A DNA stretch of 64,000 nucleotides from Rhodeus uyekii. Its lineage: Eukaryota > Chordata > Actinopteri > Cypriniformes > Acheilognathidae. Made by a program: the position numbers and the translations under genes. Location of the stretch: contig JAWRVZ010000030.1 in NCBI GenBank assembly GCA_037043235.1, positions 652,001 through 716,000 on the forward strand. Direction: 5' to 3'. A model generated the notes under the pieces. That model was not told the DNA's origin. It did not search any database and saw nothing but the letters and a program-made list of their open reading frames with translations. Shown here one piece after another: positions 1 to 10,194 of the stretch; position 1 is the stretch's first letter, and each line of letters begins with the position of its first letter.

Positions 1-27
1 TCACAATTCTCTGGTGTTTCATGACAG

Positions 28-130
28 GTGCTCGTTGATTGGATCAATGACGTGTTGGCAGGAGAGAGAATCATTGTTAAGGATCTAGCTGAAGACCTCT
101 ATGATGGGCAAGTTCTTCAAAAACTCTTTG
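28..130 (+). CDS. parva: parva coding exon A (start of CH1)
   Basis: The acceptor AG is at 26-27 and the donor GTGAGG starts at 131. The exon opens on a codon boundary (VLVDWINDVLAG...) and ends after one base of a Glu codon that is completed in the next exon. It encodes helix 1 and the following part of CH1. In this fish A replaces the mammalian V before GERI. The intron that follows is only 89 bp. Confidence 0.95.
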
Positions 131-3100
131 GTGAGGAATCTGCTCTGGAAAAGAGCCTCTACTGCTTTTCCATTAAGAGCCTTCTATTGGGTAACCTATA
201 AATTGAGTCTTTTTCCCAGAGAAACTGGAGGGAGAGAAGCTGAATGTGGCTGAGGTGACTCAGTGTGAGGCCGGTCAGAAACAGAAGCTGCAGACTGTTC
301 TGGAAAAGATCAATGACACCCTCAAAGTTTCCTCCAGGAGCATTAAATGGAACATTAACTGTATGTACTGTAGCTTTGTCCTCTTTTCTCATTGGCATAC
401 TATATTTTATGTCTCTTATTTTTTTGCAACAAGAACAGTTATTTCAGGTATTTCAGTGATTCTGCTGAAGGGTAGGGTAGGCAATTCCCGAGCGGCTAGC
501 AATAGCAAGCTAGCTTTGAAAGCATAAGATCTCACTCTCCCTTCTGAACGTCTCTAAAGTCACGCCTCAACCAAAGTACACTCAGTGGTCGCACACAGCA
601 GATTCAGCAAAGCGTCATAATAGACAGCATTAAACTACCTCTTGTCTCAAAGCACAAAACATTACAATACTAATGAATGCAGACAACTTACAGAGCTCTA
701 GTTGCACCACCTGACTGCTGCAGACTCGTTTTGATGTTGATAGTGTTGACAGAAACAGTAGAAAGTTTTTGGTAGAAAGTCGCGGGTTGTAGTCTATAAA
801 TTACGGCTAAAACATGGCATGAACACAGCAAAATCTCATTATGTTGGTTCAGGAGAAACTGTACAAGGTGGCTGCTGTTTGTTCACCACCCCGAAGTTTT
901 GTTTACCGTTGTGCTGCATCCCAGTTTTCCCACTTATACTATGCCCCAAAAGTATGTACTGTTTTTGTGAAGAAAAAGTACATACTTTTGACTGTCACTT
1001 ACACTTTCACTTTTCTTTTCATTGTTATGAATCATTTTAACATAGGGTTAACATTAGGAAGGCATCTCACCTTTTACTAGTGCTGTTTATTCTTTTGTGC
1101 TTTTCTCAGCTGTTCATGCTAAGAACATTGTGGCCATTCTTCATCTGCTGGTGGCTCTTTCTCAGCATTTCCGGGCCCCCATCAGACTGCCAGACCATGT
1201 GTCCATCCAAGTAGTCGTGGTCCAGGTGCTTTTATTTGCTATACATTATTTGTACAGTAATACCTTGAGATACGAGCATAATCCGTTCCATGTGCGGAGG
1301 AGGAGGAGGAGGAGGAGGAGGAGGAGGAGGAGGAGGAGGAGGAGGAGGAGGAGGAGGAGGAGGGATGATGTAGATAATGCAAACACAATACACAATAGAA
1401 GTGTAGTGTTTCTTCCCGTGTTGTGTATTGGATAGACTCAGAAGCTCATATTTATTATTATTGAGCACTCATAACTCGTGCTGCTCCCAGCTTAATACTG
1501 GTGAATCACTCGTTGCCCCCGGTAACCCCCGCTGTAAAACCAAGCTGCCTCTAGTGGAGATCATATGCAATTACCCATAAATGAGGAGCTTGAGCTGCTT
1601 CGAGTCTAGCATCGGCGTCTCTAAGCTGCTCGTATCTCAAATATTTACTCGTATCTCAAAGCAAAAAATTGCTTGAATGACTTGCTAGTATCTCAGAATG
1701 CTCGTATGTTGGGACACTCATTTCTCAAGGTTTTACTGTATATTTATTCATTTGCTTTAAGCTTCTGAGTTGCTATATTTTTTTACAAACATTTAAGGGT
1801 TTTGTCAAAATGCCTGTCGCATTATTGCAATTGACTTAAGAAAAAATTTATATTTATACAGATAAGCATTCTGTTTAGTTTCATGAATGTGCTATAATGA
1901 TTTTAAAGCACTTGTTTTTAAATAACCTTTAACCGTAACACAGTTATGTTTGTCACAGTAATACTCTTTTAACTGGTACATTTTTGATAAAGGTTATAAA
2001 CTTTTCCTTGCTGTTTTTACATTATTTAGTAAAATGTTTCTCTGCCCCAACAGAAACGAGAGGGAATACTTCAGTCTCGGCAGATTCAGGAAGAAATTAC
2101 AGGCAACATAGAGTATGTTTTTATTTCTAATACATTACAGGCCTTGCAAATAAAAAAGTAACACTTTACAGTAGGATATGTTAACATTAAAATAATAGCT
2201 AACATTAGTAAATGCACTGACCTAACAGTGACCAACAATATATTTAATAAATTAACATTACCCAAGGTTAATAAATTCTACTATAAAATAGATATAGTAT
2301 TTATTATTTAGTACTTTATTCTTAGTTTATGAAATTGAACTAATGTCTATAAAACCTTAATATGCTATAAATGCTTTGATATACTTTTTTCAAAATTAAC
2401 AAAAAAAAAGTTAAACAAAATTTAACTTTAGAACAAAATGATGTGACTTTAGAACAAAATCAGACCAAAACTTTACGATTATGTAATAGGTGGTTGTGAC
2501 TATGAGGCTCCACCTTCTTTGACGTGGAAATCACTGGTTCATTTCTTCTGTTCAGTCCGTTGACACACTGGAGAACTGCTTAATAGTAGAAATTTAAGTT
2601 GTAAATCTAATTCAAAAGTCAATGACCCTGTTTTTTCATGTTTGATACTGTAAAGCTGCAGCGCAAACATCTACATTGCTATGATCAGATTCTTTATTAG
2701 CTGCTGTTCTATTTATTTTCGATTCCTTTTCAATGCCTAAGAACGAAAAATTACTTTTCTGAGAAATAAATTGGGCCTTGATAAAAATAGATGAAAATGA
2801 ACAATAAGCTTGGGGGAGAACAAGAGTGTAGAGCAGATGTCTGTCGGACTGTTTAACATGTGTATATGTTTGGTGTACATATTAAAATATGATCAGCCAC
2901 CCTTTATCGTGCAGAGACATGCCGGTCGTGTGTGTGTGTGTCCGTTCTGAGCTGGATCCTCCTGCTTCGGAGCAGATTTGCAGTGGTTCTAGAGGTTGAG
3001 CAGCGGGGCTGTTGCTCTGCCAGCTCTCCACTGCTGCTGATTAACAGCGGTCCAGCGGGTTCGAGTCAGCTTGGGAGATAAGGCAGAGAGCAGCAGCTGC

Positions 3101-6100
3101 TGAGACATGCCTCTGCCGGGGCAGAATTGACTGTGGAGACGAGCCGCTGCTGGGCAAACGTCCACTAGGCCAATATCCTGGAACCCAGTTCTGTTTGATC
3201 GGCCCGCTCCTGGGACCGGAGCATCCCGTTCCCTCCTAATCTTTTTGTTTGCCTTTCATCCTGGCACTGTTGATATGACCCTCTGAATTTGGTTATTATT
3301 TTGCCATTTTGTGACTGTTTGTAAAACCCTTTTATTCAAAGAAAAATTGATTGTTGTTCTCTTTTGTTGCTCAAATTACTATTGAAAAAATAATGCTTTT
3401 GTCCTTCCCCATAGGGCACTGTCTGGAAGATATGGTGAGTATTATTATAATGCTTGCATATATTAAAATGTATTTACAGTGGCCTGAATAACATTAAGTT
3501 GCTGCACTGGATATTTAAATAGATGGATTTAAAAAAAATAAAATGGATAAATTAGCACGGGAAAGTTTTGAACAGCAAAATGATTTCATGTGTAAACAAA
3601 TGGGTCAGTTAAAGCAGTGGCGGACTGAGCAAATACGGGGCCCTAGGCAAACTTTGAAAAGGGGCCCCTCCCCTCCCCTCCAGAAAAATGCAGTGTTGCC
3701 AACTAATTTCAAAGGAAAGTCGCTAAGAGACGTCATAATTATGATACGTCATAATGTTAACAAGTGCTATAGTTCTTTGGAAAGGGCTGCTTGTTGGGGC
3801 CCTTGTATGTTCGGGGGCCCTAGGCAATTGCCTACACTTGGCTAATGGTAAGTCCGCCTATGAGTTAAAGTAACATTAAATATGTAGTATACAGATATAG
3901 TAACTATTTCTGAAATGCATAAAATTCCATTTTAATTGGAAAGGAAAAAAATTAAGTTGTTTGAGCAGCTGTGCAGATTGCTAGAAATAGAAAAAAGGCT
4001 TTTCTAAAATGAAATCCAGGTTTTAGATGATGACCCTGTAAAACGTATTTGAACGCTTTATTGTTATCAATGTTCAAGTACTTTCCTACAAGAACCGATT
4101 AGAATGGCAATGTGTACCTTGAATCCAATGTAAGTTGCTTTGGATAAAAGCGTCTGCCAAATCCATAAATGTAAAATCACCTTGAGACGAGTTCTGAAAA
4201 ATCTTGATTTGATATCTGACATTTCTGTGTAGATCTAGTGTCCAAATATGATTTGAAGCCACATTTAACATGACTTAAATAAAACGTGTCTCTGCATATG
4301 TTTTCTCATGCCTCCTTGCATAAGAGCAATCATGTCTTCTTTTACTCTAACAGAGCGAGACGCCTTTGACACTCTTTTTGACCATGCGCCAGATAAGCTG
4401 AATGTGGTGAAAAAGGTACGAGCAGATCACACACTATTTCTTGAGAGGGTTTACAAACGGAGAGCTTTGACTCCTGACTCTGATCTCTTGCTCTCTTCTT
4501 TCAGACTCTTATCACATTTGTGAACAAGCACTTAAACAAGTTGAATCTGGAGGTGTCGGAGCTGGAAACTCAGGTAATGTGATCTTGACTCACAGGATAT
4601 CAGTAGAGAGTCATGTATGTCCATATCCAAAACCTAAAATGTGTTGCGATTCCCTTCAGTTTGCAGATGGAGTGTACCTTGTCTTACTGATGGGACTCCT
4701 AGAAGGATACTTTGTGCCCCTCTATAACTTCTTCCTCATCCCTGAAAATTTTGATCAGAAGGTAAATTATTGTGACACTATCGTTAATCATTAAAATGGG
4801 CATTAAGTAGAAATTATTACTGGATTCTGTTTGGAGACAATTATGTCTGAGTAAAATTGGGTTATTGAACATGCAAGGAGGGGCTATATTTTAATAATCC
4901 ACCAAAATACTCCACCAATAAATTGCCAAAAGTAGTTCTCAGAAAGAGGTCCTTGTAAGCATTATCTATCTATTATCATATTCCTTCGAATCGTCATGCA
5001 TAGCTGACACACAACCAAAATAATGTTCTTCTGCAAAGTACATGCAGTTTTGTTTTTTAACTGATAGAAGCATAAATGTTACACAGTGTATCTTTAAAGG
5101 TCAAAAAATTATATACACTAATGAATCTTTCACAAAAAGAATAGTAAAATGCAATGACATAATAAGAGTCATTTCGATTTTTTGACTTTAATACTATATA
5201 CTTTCCATAGTCAGATATATAAGAATCGTATTTTAGTACAGTAATACCCTGAGATATGAGCGTCCCGACATACGAGTATTCTGAGATACGAGCAAGCCTT
5301 TGAGAAAAGCTTTGAGATATGAGTAAATATTTGAGATACGAGCAGCTTACAGACGCTGGTGTTCGAGCACTCGGAGCAGCTCAAGCTCCTCATTTATGGG
5401 TAATTGCATATGATCTCCACTAGAGGCAGCTTGGTTTTACAGCGGGGGTTACCGGGGGCAACGAGTCATTCACGAGTATTAAGCTGAGAGCAGCACGAGT
5501 TATGAGTGTTCAATAATAATAAATATGAGCTTCTGAGTCTATCCAATACACAACATGGGAAGAAACACAACACTTCCAAGTTGTGTTTGAATTATCTACG
5601 TAATCCCTCCATCTTCCTCCACACATGCCGCCATTAGCCACTATTTTATCGACGGTAAGAACTCATAATTAAAACCACATTTTATTTTATACATACTATA
5701 ATTTTTGTGTGTGTGTGTCTCTATAGCAATTAAAAACATGTTTTTTCCATTGTTATTAGCAATAAAACTAATAAGTGAGTTTTTTAGAGGGCCGGAACGG
5801 ACATTTTTTTCCCCTGTTATTTCTTATGGGAAAAAAAATGATTTGAGATACAAGCAATTTGAGTTGCGAGCTCTGTCCTAGAACGAATTATGCTTGTATC
5901 TGAAGGTATTACTGTACCACTATTTGTTTTAAAATGGTTTTTGATTTCTCATTGTCAGCTTTTTCACATGTTATGTATTAGGTGCACAATGTTTCATTTT
6001 CCTTTGAACTGATGCGAGATGGTGGTTTGGAGAGGCCAAAGCCTAGGCCAGAAGGTGAGATTAAAATCTTGCTCTACTTCCACTACTGGAGATAATCTAG

Positions 6101-7408
6101 AGATCCTTATTATGAATATTGCGCTTCTGTTTTATGTATTAGAAATCAAGTACCCTGAAGCCTAAGGAACAGTCCTGGCATGTTGCCTGATCAAAGTAGT
6201 TAATTGTAGTTAAGAAAAACTGCCATGTGTATCAGTTGAATTGATCTCCGCTACAAATGCTGTTGAACTACTTGAATGACAAGCTTGAAAAGTTTCTGTG
6301 CTCACTTTCTTCGAGGGGAGGGTCTATGGGTGGCTAAATGTATGGGCTTTTTCAGATATTTCAATGTAATGGACAAAATTAACTCACACATTTTGCATAT
6401 GGAGATGACGGAAAAACAGCATTAACGGCTTCAGTTTCTGCTCTGGCAGTCACAAGATCACAAATGCTGTGAGTGTGTGTTAGAATGGAATGGTGAGAGA
6501 ACATTGTGCTTGTTTGTTTTTCCATTTTCAAACCAAACTTGGGTCATCAGCCGACAAAGCTTCAATCTTTTAGGTCAGCAGGCGGAGTGAAGATGGTCTT
6601 TTGTGACTGTCCGAATGAATTCAACCACATAAGTGTTTACACTACAAACTCAATCTGGTTGAATGTGTTTTCCACTACCTCTGAAAGTGGTTCAGTGGCC
6701 AAGCTCAAAGCATTTTTAGACCTTGCTTACCTGGATTCATCATCATCCACATGTGGCGCAATCAGCTAAAACGCATCTTAATACCACGTGTAAACTGGGC
6801 CTAAATGGTCTTGCATGGTTAGAGTTTTTACAAAAAATTTAATCTGTGTAAAATAATAATATAGCTATTGTTACATGTCAGTCGTGTCTTTTGTCTACGT
6901 CCTGCTTGTAACGTCTCATCAGTCTCCTTGTTAGTCTTGTCAGCTGTGTCCAATTCCCTCCTTTTGTTTTCAAATCCCATGTTTGCCCTCTGACATTGTC
7001 ATGTGTTGTCGCAAAATGCAAGAGTTTCCTGTCCGTGTTTCTGCACATTAAGTGCCAATTTGTTTTGCATTGTTAAAGTGTTTTAAGTTTATTAAAAGTT
7101 ATCTTCCTTGAATCCTGTGCCTCCAACATATATAAATATATATTTTTTTAATGCAAAATAAAATACTGAATACCTAGTTGTTCGTTCATTTTACAAGCAG
7201 CACTTGACATTAGCATGTCAGGTATGCTGAGAGAGAGGAAAGATAATGTTTCATATTGAAATGAACAGTGAATATACAGTCGCCTCATTACATACCTCAA
7301 TCAAATTCAGATCTTTTATGTGTCTCCGCAGACATTGTCAACTGTGAGCTCAAGTCCACATTGAGGGTCCTCTACAATCTCTTCACCAAGTACAGGAATG
7401 TGCAGTGA
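28..7408 (+). CDS. parva: alpha-parvin (parva), 3' ten coding exons, 5' partial
   Basis: This is a split gene with coding exons 28-130, 220-360, 1110-1225, 2054-2112, 3415-3434, 4354-4415, 4505-4573, 4660-4761, 5982-6054 and 7332-7408. Joined, they give 822 bases: 273 residues plus TGA, with all nine junctions in frame and GT/AG. The product matches vertebrate alpha-parvin from about residue 100 to the C-terminus with no length change. Recognisable blocks are VLVDWINDVLAGERI (start of CH1), RSIKWNI, PIRLPDHVSIQVVVVQKREG, DAFDTLFDHAPDKLNVVKK, FADGVYLVLLMGLLEGYFVP (CH2) and the end LFTKYRNVQ. Family knowledge: alpha-parvin is a cytoplasmic adaptor in which CH2 binds the ILK pseudokinase and paxillin LD motifs, linking integrins to actin. 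Exons encoding the N-terminal linker are upstream of the window. The last residue is Q where mammals have E. Beta-parvin is the closest alternative, but the wording and the tead1 neighbour favour parva. Confidence 0.96.
220..360 (+). CDS. parva: parva coding exon B (CH1)
   Basis: The acceptor is TTTTCCCAG ending at 219 and the donor GTATGT starts at 361. The exon encodes EKLEGEKLNVAEV through SIKWNIN. It ends with the first base of a Ser codon completed at 1110-1111. Splice phases match both neighbouring exons. Confidence 0.95.
1110..1225 (+). CDS. parva: parva coding exon C (end of CH1)
   Basis: The acceptor is TTTTCTCAG ending at 1109 and the donor GTGCTT starts at 1226. The exon encodes SVHAKNIVAILHLLVALSQ and then the strongly conserved PIRLPDHVSIQVVVVQ, and ends on a codon boundary. 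Confidence 0.95.
1255..1738. mobile_element. pogo/Tigger-like MITE in parva intron (copy 1)
   Basis: The element is bounded by TA dinucleotides (1253-1254 and 1739-1740). Its inverted ends read CAGTAATACCTTGAGATA on the left and CAGTAAAACCTTGAGAAA on the complement of the right. The interior repeats 'ctcgtatctcaaa' motifs and has no coding potential. It is the same family as 5239-5914 but in opposite orientation, with an internal deletion and a large GGA array. The TA duplication and end sequence fit pogo/Tigger (Tc1/mariner superfamily). Confidence 0.8.
1296..1364 (+). repeat. (GGA)n microsatellite
   Basis: About 23 GGA units lie inside the MITE of parva intron C-D. The sister copy has only a short purine stretch at this position, so the array expanded after insertion. 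Confidence 0.97.
2054..2112 (+). CDS. parva: parva coding exon D (CH1-CH2 linker)
   Basis: The acceptor is CCCAACAG ending at 2053 and the donor GTATGT starts at 2113. The exon encodes KREGILQSRQIQEEITGNI plus two bases of a Glu codon. This is the inter-CH linker, near-identical to the mammalian sequence. Confidence 0.94.
2155..2340. repeat. dispersed AT-rich MITE fragment (AACACTTTACA family)
   Basis: It begins AACACTTTACAGTAGGATAT and carries repeated 'taacattagtaaatgca' phrases. These also occur in the copy at 53595-53800. No ORF; edges are approximate. Confidence 0.55.
3415..3434 (+). CDS. parva: parva microexon E (20 bp)
   Basis: The acceptor is CCCCATAG ending at 3414 and the donor GTGAGT starts at 3435. 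The exon is only 20 bases. It completes a Glu codon, adds ALSGRY and leaves one base for the next codon. It matches ALSGRH of mammalian alpha-parvin, so it is needed to keep frame between exons D and F. Confidence 0.92.
3615..3862. mobile_element. hAT-type MITE with 8-bp target duplication
   Basis: The 248-bp element is flanked on both sides by the identical octamer AGTTAAAG (3607-3614 and 3863-3870). Its ends are CAGTGGCGGACT and, on the complement, CATAGGCGGACT. An 8-bp target site duplication with CA(G/T) ends is typical of hAT elements. GGGCCCTAGGCAA appears near both ends in inverted or direct form. It lies in the parva intron between exons E and F. Confidence 0.85.
4098..4172 (+). repeat. 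SINE 3'-tail fragment
   Basis: It contains 'gtaagttgctttggataaaagcgtctgccaaat' in parts, the shared 3' tail of the tRNA-derived SINEs at 33666 and 42768. The tRNA-like head is missing. Confidence 0.7.
4354..4415 (+). CDS. parva: parva coding exon F (start of CH2)
   Basis: The acceptor is TCTAACAG ending at 4353 and the donor GTACGA starts at 4416. The exon encodes ERDAFDTLFDHAPDKLNVVKK, the segment leading into CH2. An 89-bp intron follows. Confidence 0.95.
4505..4573 (+). CDS. parva: parva coding exon G (CH2)
   Basis: The acceptor is TTTCAG ending at 4504 and the donor GTAATG starts at 4574. It contains 23 whole codons, TLITFVNKHLNKLNLEVSEL and then ETQ, with both ends on codon boundaries. 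Confidence 0.95.
4660..4761 (+). CDS. parva: parva coding exon H (CH2 core)
   Basis: The acceptor is TCCCTTCAG ending at 4659 and the donor GTAAAT starts at 4762. It contains 34 whole codons with the conserved FADGVYLVLLMGLLEGYFVP and then LYNFFLIPENFDQK. This is the CH2 region used by the family for ILK and paxillin binding. Confidence 0.96.
5239..5914. mobile_element. pogo/Tigger-like MITE in parva intron (copy 2)
   Basis: The 676-bp element is bounded by TA at 5237-5238 and 5915-5916. Its ends are CAGTAATACCCTGAGATA and, on the complement, CAGTAATACCTTCAGATA. It shares several hundred bases with copy 1 at 1255-1738 in reverse orientation, including the segments 'aattgcatatgatctccac' and 'ggttttacagcgggggtta'. 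Non-coding. Confidence 0.82.
5982..6054 (+). CDS. parva: parva coding exon I (CH2)
   Basis: The acceptor is GTATTAG ending at 5981 and the donor GTGAGA starts at 6055. The exon encodes VHNVSFSFELMRDGGLERPK and then PRPE, plus one base of the next Asp codon. Confidence 0.95.
6310..6806. mobile_element. MITE, same family as 38705-39330
   Basis: The segment 'gggagggtctatgggtgg...tgtatgggctttttcagatattt' is the reverse complement of 39150-39205. The right end 'aaaacgcatcttaatacca' equals the terminus at 39310-39328. The left terminus is not recognisable, so this copy is truncated or decayed. It lies in the last parva intron. Confidence 0.65.
6876..7128 (+). mobile_element. solo-LTR-like repeat (copy a), degraded
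   Basis: It begins TGTCAGTCGTGTC and carries the family phrases 'ttgttagtcttgtcagctgtg' and 'tgccctctgacattgtcatg', followed by a late pyrimidine-rich end. It is related to copies at 8567-8919, 38301-38646, 48060-48395, 48889-49245 and 54340-54677. It lies in the last parva intron. Confidence 0.55.
7332..7408 (+). CDS. parva: parva terminal coding exon J
   Basis: The acceptor is CTCCGCAG ending at 7331. The exon completes Asp and encodes IVNCELKSTLRVLYNLFTKY and then RNVQ, with the stop TGA at 7406-7408. The end coincides with the C-terminus of the family. Confidence 0.96.
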
Positions 7409-7802
7409 CAGAGAAGCAGTAATACATGCAGAAATCTGAAACATCACATTCATTTCAGTATTAAATTGCTGTTGTATTCTTTTCTGTATTTCATTTATGC
7501 TTGAAATTGAGCCTATACATTAATTTATTCAGTTCGAAAGATATTTAGCATTTACATTTGGTTGACCTATTTTTCACTAATAGTTTATGATGAAAATATA
7601 TGTGTTGGAATAAACCCTTGGCATTTAAAAGAAAACTGTGCACTTTGCAAATCTGAATTATTCTAAACAGTAAAGCATGGCACTCACAATGCCAAGGTCA
7701 TGAGTTTGACTCCCAACAGGGAACACTTTGTATTGTTTGACTTCATCTACCAAATGTTTTTAAATATATGAATTATTTTTTTGATAGCAGAAATATAATA
7801 AA
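7409..7802 (+). promoter_or_regulatory. parva: parva 3' UTR with candidate poly(A) signals
   Basis: AATAAA occurs at 7609-7614, about 200 bases after the stop, and again at 7797-7802. Either could define the parva transcript end. The sequence between them includes the head of a tRNA-like SINE, so the first signal is the more likely ancestral site. This is inferred from motif and position only. Confidence 0.5.
7673..7735 (+). repeat. tRNA-like SINE head fragment
   Basis: 'aagcatggcactcacaatgcc' followed by 'aaggtcatgagtttgactccc' is the decayed tRNA-related head, with a B-box-like GAGTTTGACTCCC, of the SINE at 33666. No tail. Confidence 0.55.
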
Positions 7803-8099
7803 AATTAATTTGTTTAAATGGATTGAGAACAATGCTGTTGGAGAATTATATTGATGCATGAAGATGTTTTCTAGATGAAGAAACTAGCATTGGCATTCAA
7901 TTAAAGTAGATTCAAAGATTAAAGGGTTGCTGTTTTTCTTTTTGTTGCACTGTAGATTTTTAAAGTCACCATGAAATTAAAACTGACTATTATTATTTTT
8001 TATAGAATACAGCATTTTTATTATTAAAGATTTGTATAAGCACCTCAGTATTTTTTTAATTGTGCCCTTGTAAGCTTTACTCAAAATAACTTTCCCTCT

Positions 8100-8258
8100 T
8101 GCAGCGACATCTCTTTTCTGATGACGGGTTCACTGGCGACCTGTCACTCACACGAGATCGAGATCGAACCACAATCATCAAAGCAATTTCCCAGACTAAA
8201 CTTAAGTCCCGCCCTACATTTGTTCTTGTTCAAGAAGTCAAACATAACCTCAGTATAA
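8100..8258. repeat. dispersed repeat shared with 19020-19185
   Basis: 'cctgtcactcacacgagatc' and 'gttcttgttcaagaa' recur at 19066-19085 and 19143-19157 in the same order. No ORF or terminal structure was identified. Confidence 0.55.
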
Positions 8259-8531
8259 ATTAAATAAATGACATACCTTGTGCTCAAAAGGAGTCTAAAA
8301 TACAAATACGCCAAATTAGGAATAGTAGGCCAAAAGGGTAAGCAAAATAACTAAATAATTAAATAATATATTAATACACTAACACATTTAAAAAGAAAAA
8401 GATGAGATAAGATTTATTTATCAGACTATTTTTTTTTTTTGTAATTTGTTTTTGTAACGTTATAAACTGTTTTTGCTATTTGCAACGGTTACACTAAGTG
8501 TGATTTTTTTGGTTTTCAAACATCAGATCTC

Positions 8532-9000
8532 TTACATTTACATTTATTCATTTAGCAGACGCTTTTCACACTCGTGTTGGTGTGCGATGCGGAGAAATGA
8601 GGAGGCAGCTCTGCAGCACACTCTGACTTTATTAACAGAAAACGAGGAAAACAAAGACACTTTAAATACAACTGAAACGGCACACGATGGTGAAAAACTT
8701 GGAAACCACGGAGAACAGCCACACACACGACACATCCATGAAACACTGACAATTACCGACAAAGACTAAGGATCACAGGAAGGATTTAAGGACAAACACG
8801 GGATTGGGACCAGCTGACGCGACTTTGGACGTGATTAGACAGAGACGGGAGCGTGTAAGACCTGGAAGATAGACAAAGGGACCCGGATGTGACAGACGCG
8901 ACGAGACAAGACTGTGACAACGCTTTTATCCAAAGCAATTTACAATTTGAGGAATACAGAAAGCGATTCATCCTGAAGCTGCAAAAGTACACATTTTCGA
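8532..9000 (-). repeat. SINE tail split by an insertion
   Basis: The reverse complement of the SINE tail 'ggataaaagcgtctgctaaatg' is split. Its parts are 8532-8566 and 8928-9000, separated by the 353-bp element at 8567-8919. Confidence 0.75.
8567..8919 (-). mobile_element. solo-LTR-like retroelement copy (b) with direct repeats
   Basis: The element is flanked by the identical octamer ACGCTTTT (8559-8566 and 8920-8927). On the minus strand it begins TGTCACAGTCTTGTCTCG and contains an AATAAAG poly(A)-like motif near its end. It is related to the other LTR-like copies in this window. An 8-bp duplication is longer than usual for an LTR element, so part of it may be chance or the family may not be an LTR. 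Confidence 0.6.
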
Positions 9001-9159
9001 ACATTACATATACAAGTAGTACAAGCCTGGAGAATAGAGGGACTAAGGGGAAGGTTTTTTAATTTTAATTTTATTTTTTTTAATTATAAATGTGATTGAG
9101 GTGGGGTGTGGTATGTTCATCTCTTGGAGTGAATTATTTAAAAAAAATTGTTCAGCTTA

Positions 9160-9600
9160 TTCAAAATAACACACATAAAGTACAAACTGCTGCAAGAAAA
9201 TGTTAAAACTGCCATAGCAGATCTCTGGAGGAGGGATACACGAGTGTGGTGAGCAGGGCGAGGCTGAGGGGTGTGAGCTCGGTGTGAGGCTGGTGGCATG
9301 ATTTATAATGAGCGCCACCTGCCGCACCACGCCGTTCTCACGTCCCTCCCCCCTGCCCTGCTCGTATCTCATGAAGGAGCGGAATCATAAAAGGAGGTGT
9401 GACGCCAGTGAAGGACGAGAGAGGACCAGGCCTGGATTTTACTTTGTGTTTGTGTGGGTGGAATTTGTCTGTGAGGGAATGCCACCATTACTTTTATTTT
9501 GTACTTGTTTTATTTTCATATTAAAAGTGTTTAAATGATCAACGGTTCTCGCCAACTTCTTCCTCAAACTACAAACCCATCTCTTGTCTCTGTCACTTCT
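9160..9600 (+). mobile_element. LTR fragment (retrotransposon)
   Basis: The segment has a TATA-like CATAAAAGG at 9386-9394, then 'acgagagaggaccaggcctgg', an AT-rich polyadenylation-like segment (TATTAAAAG at 9519-9527) and 'tgatcaacggttctcgccaac'. This layout (TATA, R, poly(A), U5-like end) is that of fish LTR retrotransposons. No internal coding region remains. Confidence 0.5.
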
Positions 9601-10194
9601 CATGCTTCTGTCTCCTTTTCCCTCACCTCATCTGTCCTCACCCCCAGGTGCCGAGGCCGCCGTGATCGCCCAAGGGGCAATGGGGGTATTTGTCAAGGTG
9701 GGTGGGGCTGAAGGATATGAGAATAGCGCGAAATATGGAGATGCATGTTGCGCATCCGTTGACTCTGGCGCTGGCCATTTGTTTTTATACAACTTATTTA
9801 GTTAACTCATTGTAAAATGCTCAATTTGAATGTACAATTTTATGTACTCCGCGCAAAGTTTCTTAGCTTTAACGCAGCACTGCGTAACTTTTCTGTTAAA
9901 CCCCTTCTCACAGAGCCGTTTGATGAAAATCCCATACTATTTTTGGCTAAAAAATAGTATACTGAGACCACCCGTTTTGAACGCTCTAGGTACGGCCATT
10001 TAGTGCGCACCAGAGTGCAGCTGTTGTGTTCACACTGACTCAAACTAACCGTACTAGGGCTGAAAGCTCCTTTGGGCCGACCTAAACAGTGCCTACTATA
10101 CTAAAGTAAGGATATTGAATATCACAACTGTTTGTGATTGCGGTGTATGTGGAGTGGTAAGACAGAAAGCAACATTTCATCCAATGCAGAAAGC

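Noticed and set aside
1097..1468. Poly-Arg and poly-Pro open frames
   Set aside because: They read through a real parva exon edge into the GGA microsatellite of the intron.
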